A stretch of DNA of 41,505 nucleotides, from positions 1 through 41,505 of the forward strand of contig JAJFFB010000169.1 of NCBI GenBank assembly GCA_021776925.1, read 5' to 3'. The notes below the pieces were generated by a model. The model was not told the origin of the DNA, made no database searches, and saw nothing but the letters and a program-made list of their open reading frames with translations. Of the stretch, positions 28,594-34,956 are shown piece by piece. The DNA comes from Planctomycetota bacterium. GTDB lineage: Bacteria > Planctomycetota > UBA1135. Numbering within the stretch: position 1 is the stretch's first letter; every line of letters begins with the position of its first letter. Position numbers and translations under genes: made by a program.

Positions 28594-30411
28594 TCAGGGC
28601 GCGATCAGCTGCGGAATCGGCACCGCTATGGTGCGGATGACCTTGGAAAGCGGGTTGTAGGTGATCAACTGGCAGTAGAACAAGCGACCGACCAGGGCCG
28701 GGTCGTTGCCGATATTGATCAGGCCGGCGACTTGTTCGCTTGCCGGTACGGTGCCGCTCCAGCCCGCTTCGGTCTTGGTCTGCTGATAAAGCGGGTCAGG
28801 CATGGCGGGAATGTGGGTTCCCCAGACGGTGGTTCCGGGGCGGGTTCCGTAGCACAAGAAGGCCTTGAAGGCGGCCCCCGTTTCCCCCGGCATGTGCCAG
28901 ATCAGATTGAGATCGCCGTCGGCGGAGGGCTGGCCCACGACCTCGGTCCAGCTGTCGCCACCGATATTGAAATTGGTGTTGTCGCTGCTGTTGGTCAGGC
29001 TCGGGGTGCCCAGGTCACCGGTGCCGAAGGGCGCGCTGCCTTCGGCGAAGTTGGCTTGCAGAGGATCGCCCAGGAGGTCGATGCGTTCGGTGGAAATACC
29101 GGAGCCGCCAGGCCAGAAGCTCTTATAGGTGACCCGGTCGATCAGGGTGACCGAGTTCGCGGCCACCGCAACGTTGCCGCTGCCATTGGGCATGGTGAAA
29201 CTCTGCAGAGGATAGACCAGGGCGGGGGTGTGGCCGCCGTTGCGCATCGGCAGGCCGCCGGCGCCGAGAACCACTTCGTGACCCTGCAGCAATTTGATCG
29301 GCGCCTCGATACGGAAACTGCCCAGTAGGTCGGTGACCTCGATGCCGCGCAGGTCGAGGGGTTCTGGCCGGGTGCTGGCCAATTCCACCCACTCTCCGTA
29401 GGTATCTGAGGAGCTGACCGGATCCTTCAGGAATTCGGAGACCACCAATTCCCCAGGCTCGATCGGGAGGGATCCGCTCTCGTCGACCAGCGAGGTGAAG
29501 CCACCCCCGTCGTTGGCACGAACTGTGTATTCGAAGCCATTGGTATAGAGGGTGATGTGGCCTTCGGCGCTGACGTAGCCGTGGGCGCCATTGCCCTGCG
29601 AAGTGCACCACACCGGAATCACGCGGTCAGCCTTGTTCAGACGATTGATGACTTCCTGGCGCGGGAAATGAAACGCGTTGGGTGAGCCCGCGCTGACGAT
29701 CGCGAACTCGGGCTGCAGGCGGTTGAGGAAGATCTGGCCCGAGGAGATACCGGCGCCGTGGTGGTTGACCCGATAGACGTCGACGTCGCTACAGATCTCG
29801 CCGACCGGATCCTCGACATTGGCCGAGGTGGCGCTTTCGTTGGTGAGGTCGCCCCCTACGAACAGACTGAAATCGCGGTAGTCGATCCGCAGTCCGATCG
29901 AGGCCGAGTTCTCTTCCTGGGCGGTGCCTCCGATGACCACGCTGAGGCCGTTTGACAGCTCGCCATTGACGATGATGGTGCGCAAGACGACCTCACTGCC
30001 CAGGTCGATGCGGTCACCCGGATCGAGGACCTCGCGGACCGCGGCAAAGGTCGAGGAGTAGTCCAGGAACTCCTGGGTGGGGGGGGCATTGACGTCGCCG
30101 CGGTCAAAACAGGTGTCGATGACGATGCCGCCAGTGACCAGTTCGGCAAGACCGCCGATATGGTCGTTGTGGTAATGGGTTGCAATGACGTAATCGAGGT
30201 ACGAGATGCCACGCGCAGCCAGTTCCGGCAGGATGATATTGGTGCCCTTGCCCACCAGACCGCCGTCGATCAAACAGGTTTCACCAGTGGGACTGATGAT
30301 CAGGGTGGCGTCACCTTGGCCGACGTCGAAAAAGACAATCTCAAGGTCTTGTGGAGCTGCCACCGCAACGGGTGCCAGCCCTAGCCAAAGGAAGAGAGAA
30401 AGGGTTTTCAT
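28594..30411 (-). CDS. Secreted ComEC-like metallo-beta-lactamase with lamin-tail domain
   Basis: A 605-residue exported protein. A signal peptide covers residues 1-19 (LFLWLGLAPVAVAA). The metallo-beta-lactamase fold (about 22-290) has the metal motif HYHNDH (H79, H81, D83, H84), and later VNHHGAGISS and a final His-containing segment as in the ComEC/Rec2 nuclease-like branch. Residues about 320-460 resemble a lamin-tail domain (LVVSEFLKDP, YGEWVEL, LDLRGIEVTD), often found on secreted nucleases. The remaining 145 residues include a fibronectin-like or unknown beta segment (LNLIWHMPGETGAAF). ATG 30411 was chosen because it starts the signal peptide. A role in extracellular or periplasmic nucleic acid or phosphoester hydrolysis is inferred. 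Confidence 0.88.
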   Translation of the reverse strand: MKTLSLFLWLGLAPVAVAAPQDLEIVFFDVGQGDATLIISPTGETCLIDGGLVGKGTNIILPELAARGISYLDYVIATHYHNDHIGGLAELVTGGIVIDTCFDRGDVNAPPTQEFLDYSSTFAAVREVLDPGDRIDLGSEVVLRTIIVNGELSNGLSVVIGGTAQEENSASIGLRIDYRDFSLFVGGDLTNESATSANVEDPVGEICSDVDVYRVNHHGAGISSGQIFLNRLQPEFAIVSAGSPNAFHFPRQEVINRLNKADRVIPVWCTSQGNGAHGYVSAEGHITLYTNGFEYTVRANDGGGFTSLVDESGSLPIEPGELVVSEFLKDPVSSSDTYGEWVELASTRPEPLDLRGIEVTDLLGSFRIEAPIKLLQGHEVVLGAGGLPMRNGGHTPALVYPLQSFTMPNGSGNVAVAANSVTLIDRVTYKSFWPGGSGISTERIDLLGDPLQANFAEGSAPFGTGDLGTPSLTNSSDNTNFNIGGDSWTEVVGQPSADGDLNLIWHMPGETGAAFKAFLCYGTRPGTTVWGTHIPAMPDPLYQQTKTEAGWSGTVPASEQVAGLINIGNDPALVGRLFYCQLITYNPLSKVIRTIAVPIPQLIAP

Positions 30412-30523
30412 CCAACAATCAAGGGAAGGGATGTCGGGTGGGCCAGAAGGGTGGAGGAGGTTCCTGGACCAACCCCGTCTAGGATACCTGGAAATAGGCC
30501 ATCCGTCTTGACCTGGGTAGGTT

Positions 30524-32458
30524 TCACAAGTGACTTTTCGGCCATCTTTTCCCCAGGCCTGTGCGCCATTCCCCCCCCCAAGCCTTGGATCCCAGGGTTT
30601 TGCCCTGGTTATCCACAAAGCGGACCGAGCCACCCGAAGGCTGATCCGAGGCTGTTTCCCTCTTTCCCTTGCGGATTTCCAGGAAATTGCCCCCGGTCAG
30701 CCTTGCCAACTCCTGCATGAATTCACGCCTTACGCCGGTGGCTCCGACGCCGATGGTGTGGACCCGCACCCCACTGCGTAGGTATTCCTGGGCCAGCCCA
30801 TCGAGGGTGTGGGAGGGGAAGGCGAAGCTACCCCAGCTGCCCCCTCCGTCGGAGAGGAAAACCATGGTGTCGATGGTGTCGACCCGCTGCGCTTCGACCA
30901 GCACGTCGTACATGGAGCTTGAGGATCCGAAACCGTAGCCCCGCACCATGGAAACCGCCCGGCGGCGGTTGCTGCGGGTGGCGGGCTGGCATTCGGGGAA
31001 GCACACGCTGCCGTTGCGCCCAATGATCCAGAGGTTGAACAGGGTGGACTTGGGCAACGCCCCCAGAAAGTCCTCGAGTTCATCCGCAGCCGCCACGGCG
31101 CAGCTGCGGTGGTCCAGCGGCTGGCGCATGCTGCCCGATCCGTCGACGACGATGCACAGCCGCTGAGCATCGACCGGCAGGCCAAAAAAGCGCGCCCCGA
31201 CGGTATGTCCGGCCGCTGGCGCATCAGGGTCACCTGTCCCCGCGTCACCCGGCGTAGCTGCCCCACCCTGATCCAGGCTGCCTGGACCCCGGCCGGCGCG
31301 CGCCTTTTGCAGCCACTCCTGGCCCTCCGCAGCCCACCACCGCCGCCAGGTGGCGGCACGGTCGCCGAACTGTCTGCCCGTCAGCGCCATCAGGGTGGCG
31401 GCCAGTTCGCGGCCCCAGCGGCTGGGCGGTCCGGCGAGGGCAGCTTCGAGAGCGTCGATCAAGAGCGGCACCGCCGCGTGGTGCTGGTATTGCACCACCG
31501 ACTCCTGGATCGCGACCAGCTCTCCAGGATTGGCCAAACGCCGGTGGCGCCACGCCTCGGCAGCCTCCCGGAGGGTGGACCGCGCCGCCTGCAGAAACTC
31601 TCCGCCAGGGGGCCTTCCACCTCCAGCCGCAGCACCTCCGGCCGAATCTTCCAAAGCCGAAACGCCGCCAACCGCAGCTCCTTGAGCCGAGGCTCCCTCC
31701 GCGGAAGTCTCCGGGACAAGCTGCGGCCACGAGGCCATGACGCGCAGCATCAGCGCGCGGTCGCCGGGATCGCGGTTGCGTTGGAAGGCGGCGAGGACCG
31801 CGGCCTGGTCCTTGGCGCTGAGGCCCGGCAGCCCCTGCAGGCCGAGGAAGGGTGGGCCGGCGCCGAGCAGGGTGACGCGCGCCTCGGCCGCACCGCCACG
31901 CACCCCTGTCCAATCGAGTCGATCCTGGAGCAGGAGGCTGCCGAGGCAGCGCTGCCACTCTTCGCGCAGCATGGGAGCCGAGCGGCGGAAGCCCTTGTCG
32001 AGCAGCGCCTTGGCCGGTACCGGCGCGCGGCCGCGGCGCAGCGCCCGCAGACACACCAGCCTGAGCAGCTCGCTTTGGCGGCGATCACGCGCCGCCTCGG
32101 CCAGCACCGCCGACTCTTCCAGGGTGCGGGCGGCGATCATGCCGTCGTAGAGCCAGTCGCGCAGGTTGACCCCGCCCTTGATCTGCATCTTGCGGGGGTA
32201 GAGCTCGACCCGCGCGCGCATTGCATCGACGCCGGGCACCTTGGCGAAGGCGCGCGATTTGGGCACCACCTTGTAGCCGTCGGTGGCGCGGTGCAGAATC
32301 TGCTGCAGCTCCTTGGGGGAGAGGGTGGTGGCCTGCGCGGCACTGGCTGGATTGGCCAGCCCGAGGGCCAGAAGGGCGGCCAGCATCAGCGTTGCCAAAC
32401 CTGCAATACGAACGGTTCCAGCCGCACCCAGGAAACCTACTCCTTTGCCGATCGCCAC
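30524..32458 (-). CDS. Secreted von Willebrand factor A domain protein
   Basis: A 644-residue protein with an N-terminal signal or anchor segment (about 18-40, LATLMLAALLALGLANPASA). Residues 50-400 are an Ala/Arg-rich helical region of unknown family, interrupted by a Gly/Ala-rich low-complexity part (about 250-290). The vWA domain (about 430-620) has a complete MIDAS start, DGSGS (439-443), and later FLSDGGGSWGS, so metal-dependent ligand binding is likely. GTG 32458 was chosen because AAAGGAG lies seven bases upstream; a further GTG at 32500 lacks such a site. It is 112 bp upstream of the metallo-beta-lactamase gene on the same strand. The ligand is unknown. Confidence 0.85.
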   Translation of the reverse strand: MAIGKGVGFLGAAGTVRIAGLATLMLAALLALGLANPASAAQATTLSPKELQQILHRATDGYKVVPKSRAFAKVPGVDAMRARVELYPRKMQIKGGVNLRDWLYDGMIAARTLEESAVLAEAARDRRQSELLRLVCLRALRRGRAPVPAKALLDKGFRRSAPMLREEWQRCLGSLLLQDRLDWTGVRGGAAEARVTLLGAGPPFLGLQGLPGLSAKDQAAVLAAFQRNRDPGDRALMLRVMASWPQLVPETSAEGASAQGAAVGGVSALEDSAGGAAAGGGRPPGGEFLQAARSTLREAAEAWRHRRLANPGELVAIQESVVQYQHHAAVPLLIDALEAALAGPPSRWGRELAATLMALTGRQFGDRAATWRRWWAAEGQEWLQKARAGRGPGSLDQGGAATPGDAGTGDPDAPAAGHTVGARFFGLPVDAQRLCIVVDGSGSMRQPLDHRSCAVAAADELEDFLGALPKSTLFNLWIIGRNGSVCFPECQPATRSNRRRAVSMVRGYGFGSSSSMYDVLVEAQRVDTIDTMVFLSDGGGSWGSFAFPSHTLDGLAQEYLRSGVRVHTIGVGATGVRREFMQELARLTGGNFLEIRKGKRETASDQPSGGSVRFVDNQGKTLGSKAWGGEWRTGLGKRWPKSHL

Positions 32459-32463
32459 GTAAT

Positions 32464-32562
32464 CGCTCCTTTGCCGTTGAGATGAAGAAGGGCCGGACAC
32501 GGCTCCCGACGAAGGGAATCACCTGGCGCTCCTCCCAAACCAGGTGTCCGCTCTTTGCCGTT
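32464..32562. repeat. Near-identical short direct repeats in the vWA leader
   Basis: CGCTCCTTTGCCGTT (32464-32478) recurs at 32549-32562 with one base missing. Between them ACCTGG (32521-32526) pairs with CCAGGT (32540-32545). One copy includes the vWA ribosome binding site, so the second could mark an older start or a regulatory duplicate. Evidence is limited to the repeat itself. Confidence 0.4.
32466..32472 (-). promoter_or_regulatory. Ribosome binding site of the vWA gene
   Basis: On the minus strand this reads AAAGGAG, seven bases before GTG 32458. It decides between two GTG starts. Confidence 0.65.
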
Positions 32563-32588
32563 CCGACCCTTCCCCTGAGCAGACGGGC

Positions 32589-33209
32589 TCAGCCGGAAGC
32601 GGCTACACCCTTTCTGGGCGAATCTCCGCCAGAGCGTTCCTTGCGCACCCAGATCGCCCAGCGCTCCTGCCAGTCGCGGCGTTCGACGCGGTGCTCGGCC
32701 AGACCCTCGCTGAGCATGCGGAAATCCGGACCCAGCACATCGCCGAGATCCTGCGCGGACATGCGGAAGGGCGGGCCGCCCTGATCGGCGGGCTTGTCGG
32801 CGGGGAACACCAGCGACTGCACTTGTCCGCCGTGCCGCAGTGCCCTCCGCACCATGGCGCCGTAAGCGGGCCGCAGTTCCGGCTCGATGGCGCAGAAGAA
32901 AGTGTGGTCGAAGACCAGGTCGAAGCCGTTCTCGTCGAAGGCCAGCGCGTCGCCGCAGACAAAGCGCCCGCCGAGTTCCGCAAGCGCCGGCCCGACCTCC
33001 TCGCGCAAGGCCTCGACCATGTCGAGCGCCACCACCTCGAGCCCGTGCCGCGCCAGCGCCAGCGCGTCGTGCCCGAAACCACAACCCGGCACCAGCGCCC
33101 GCCCCTGCGCCGGAATCAGCCCCGCCCCGATGCGCCAGGCGAGTTCCGGATGCGGCCCGCCGACATCCCAGGGGGTGTCGCGTTCACGGTAGCGGGTGGT
33201 CCAGGGCAT
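32589..33209 (-). CDS. TPMT-like SAM-dependent methyltransferase
   Basis: A 206-residue protein of the thiopurine S-methyltransferase-like group. The N terminus WTTRYRERDTPWDVG and SAM motif ALVPGCGFGHDALALARHG (about 38-56) are typical, and FDHTFFCAIEPE follows the second acidic motif. Members methylate small thiols, halides or other small acceptors; the acceptor here is unknown. ATG 33209 is preferred because it begins the family N terminus, while an in-frame ATG at 33248 adds 13 residues and would begin directly after GGAGG with no spacer. The gene lies at the border of the AT-richer island, whose first genes are divergent from it. Confidence 0.85.
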   Translation of the reverse strand: MPWTTRYRERDTPWDVGGPHPELAWRIGAGLIPAQGRALVPGCGFGHDALALARHGLEVVALDMVEALREEVGPALAELGGRFVCGDALAFDENGFDLVFDHTFFCAIEPELRPAYGAMVRRALRHGGQVQSLVFPADKPADQGGPPFRMSAQDLGDVLGPDFRMLSEGLAEHRVERRDWQERWAIWVRKERSGGDSPRKGVAASG

Positions 33210-33283
33210 CAAAAAAACACGATTTTTGTGCGAGAAGGATTCTCTCATCCTCCAATTGCCGAGCGGAAGAAATTCAAAAACAC

Positions 33284-33313
33284 TTGCAACATCGCGCAGG
33301 AAAGGGCTAGTGT
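33284..33313 (+). promoter_or_regulatory. Possible promoter of the island operon
   Basis: TTGCAA (33284-33289) and TAGTGT (33308-33313) are separated by 18 bases and lie about 50 bases before the sigma-like gene. The -10 matches consensus at only three of six positions, so this is weak. Confidence 0.3.
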
Positions 33314-33359
33314 TGATTTCCGCTCAAAACCAGTTCTGGCCCTCCCCACGCAACAAGAT

Positions 33360-33953
33360 ATGCCTGAACACAACCTCGAAAACCCAATCGGCCTCAAGCG
33401 AGAGGCCTTGAATAGGGAGTGGAAAGAGACTCTGGAGTGTTTCGAATCATTTCATTCGGAGCACCCAAGCCGACGATTCCACCAGCTCGGCGTACTCTTC
33501 GAGAAGCTGTCGCCATGGATCAAGCGTGGCATACGAATAACTGTTCTCAGACACTTTCTGATCTTGCCTACTGAAATGCTATTGGCGAGGTTGTTCGCTA
33601 AAGCAGCACGAAGAGACACCCTTCATGGCTCATTCCAAGGGTTTTTCATGTGGATTGAAGGAACAGTTCTGACCGACCTGGCTGACCCATGCGACTCCCT
33701 TGGTGTGGTCAATGGTGCCCAGGGAGAACCTCCTGCTGAAGTGCAAGCTCAATTCAATGAGCTTCCGTTTAGCGAGAGAGCTATTTTCTACCTCTACATG
33801 ATCGAAGGATTTAGCGTTCATGAAGTCGCGACCCGTACCGGAATCCCCAATGAAGAAGCAGCCTCTGCACTAGATCAAATCTGGACCCGCCTGGACGCCG
33901 ACAATCCCGACAACCGAATCCCAAGCTCATGGAGACGACCACCCAAGTCGTAG
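33360..33953 (+). CDS. Divergent sigma-70/ECF-like factor
   Basis: A 197-residue protein. The C-terminal part (about 132-178) looks like sigma region 4: LPFSERAIFYLYMIEGFSVHEVATRTGI followed by a recognition helix, NEEAASALDQIWTRL. Residues about 55-110 are a poorly conserved helical stretch in the place of region 2 (LLARLFAKAARRDTLHGSF, WIEGTVLTDLAD). It may therefore be a diverged ECF sigma factor or a related DNA-binding regulator. ATG 33360 gives a normal length; the frame is open upstream across the methyltransferase gene but with different composition. Its end overlaps the next gene by 25 bp, so it heads an operon that it may control. Confidence 0.7.
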   Translation: MPEHNLENPIGLKREALNREWKETLECFESFHSEHPSRRFHQLGVLFEKLSPWIKRGIRITVLRHFLILPTEMLLARLFAKAARRDTLHGSFQGFFMWIEGTVLTDLADPCDSLGVVNGAQGEPPAEVQAQFNELPFSERAIFYLYMIEGFSVHEVATRTGIPNEEAASALDQIWTRLDADNPDNRIPSSWRRPPKS

Positions 33954-34711
33954 GAAGCGAGCCTGAGGGTTTCTCGAGCAAGGGACTCGGGATCCTTGTT
34001 GATTCAAGGAGGGCCTATTGCTCAGAACTTCAAAATGAGATTGGTATCTGTTTTCTCAAGCTCAGTGTTCTTGCGGGAATGGAATTACAGGACGGGGTTT
34101 CTTACTCGCCTCAAGGGAAATTCATTGGTGTGAACAGAGCATCAGTTCTTAGCCAACTACGCCAATTATTCAGTGAAATTCGTGACCTTTCGGAGTTCGC
34201 AAATCTCCGGAACATATTCGCCGATCCATCAATGGATCCATTGCCATTGGCAATATCGGCCTCTAATGCCGTTCCTCATTCCTTTGACGCTCGTTTGAAT
34301 TTGGGAGCCAATTTCCTTCGAAAGCAAATGGTCCAAGATGCAAACCGAGAATTAAGCTATTTGGAAAAAAGCGTCAGCGAAAGAAGAGGCGATTCACGGG
34401 AAAGGGTCTATCGAAATTTGAGTTGTTTGTGGGAACAAAAAGAGGACCTCGAAGGAGCCATTTTCTATGCAAAAAGAGCCTTTCAGGTGTCTCCTGCTAA
34501 CTTGCCTACGGTTATTAATTACCTAGTGTATTCAGCTCTCTCTGGAGGTGTTTCGGCAATTCGTCAAGTGAAAAGAGCTTTGATAAGAAGCAACCTTGGG
34601 ACTTGGAATAACCGAGGGTTCATTCCTTCGCTTGGAGCAATTGCACCTGGTTTGATGGAGACATTCTCCGTTGACTCTGATGAATTTTTTGAGTTGGGGA
34701 AGGCGATATAG
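33929..34711 (+). CDS. TPR-like protein of the island operon
   Basis: A 260-residue protein without a recognised family. No signal peptide or clear membrane helix is seen, so it is probably cytoplasmic. Residues about 160-205 read like a tetratricopeptide unit (RVYRNLSCLWEQKEDLEGAI, FYAKRAFQVSPANLPTVINY). The first 110 residues are helical, with SVLSQLRQLFSEIRDLSEF. The last 45 contain SLGAIAPGLMETFSVDSDEF. Its start overlaps the sigma-like gene by 25 bp and its TAG stop shares a base with the GTG of the next gene. A partner or inhibitor of the sigma-like factor is possible but unproven. Confidence 0.72.
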   Translation: METTTQVVGSEPEGFSSKGLGILVDSRRAYCSELQNEIGICFLKLSVLAGMELQDGVSYSPQGKFIGVNRASVLSQLRQLFSEIRDLSEFANLRNIFADPSMDPLPLAISASNAVPHSFDARLNLGANFLRKQMVQDANRELSYLEKSVSERRGDSRERVYRNLSCLWEQKEDLEGAIFYAKRAFQVSPANLPTVINYLVYSALSGGVSAIRQVKRALIRSNLGTWNNRGFIPSLGAIAPGLMETFSVDSDEFFELGKAI

Positions 34712-34956
34712 TGAGGATAAAAATTCCATCGACGAAACACTGGCGACTTGCCTTGTTGGCCTTTTCCTGGGGACTTTTGTTTAGCGTTAATGGTGAGGCT
34801 CGAGTTTTCCCACATCCAGCAGCCAATTCCGTTGAGGAAGGTGGGGACACTCCAGGAAACGTTTCTGGAGTAATTGGCAGGAAAAAGAAGAAGCCTCCCA
34901 GTATTACTACTGGATCTGCAGGAAAAGCTGGAGGTAAGCGTGGAGCCCAACCCTAG
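34711..34956 (+). CDS. Small secreted basic protein of the island operon
   Basis: An 81-residue protein starting with GTG 34711, which shares its G with the stop of the previous gene. Residues 1-30 form a signal peptide (RLALLAFSWGLLFSVNGEA). The mature part of about 50 residues has no predicted fold: it is Gly/Pro/Ser-rich with RKKKKP (58-63) and GKAGGKRG near the end. Its last 17 bases overlap the start of the surface-protein gene, whose ribosome binding site lies inside it. Coupling on both sides supports a real gene despite its size. Function unknown. Confidence 0.62.
   Translation: MRIKIPSTKHWRLALLAFSWGLLFSVNGEARVFPHPAANSVEEGGDTPGNVSGVIGRKKKKPPSITTGSAGKAGGKRGAQP
34930..34934 (+). promoter_or_regulatory. 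Ribosome binding site of the surface-protein gene
   Basis: GGAGG five bases before GTG 34940, inside the upstream gene. It fixes the start of the large protein; TTG 34874 further upstream has no such site. Confidence 0.65.

Noticed and set aside
34874-34939. A TTG start for the large surface protein
   Set aside because: The later GTG has a full GGAGG at proper distance, and the extra 22 residues are not needed for the membrane anchor.
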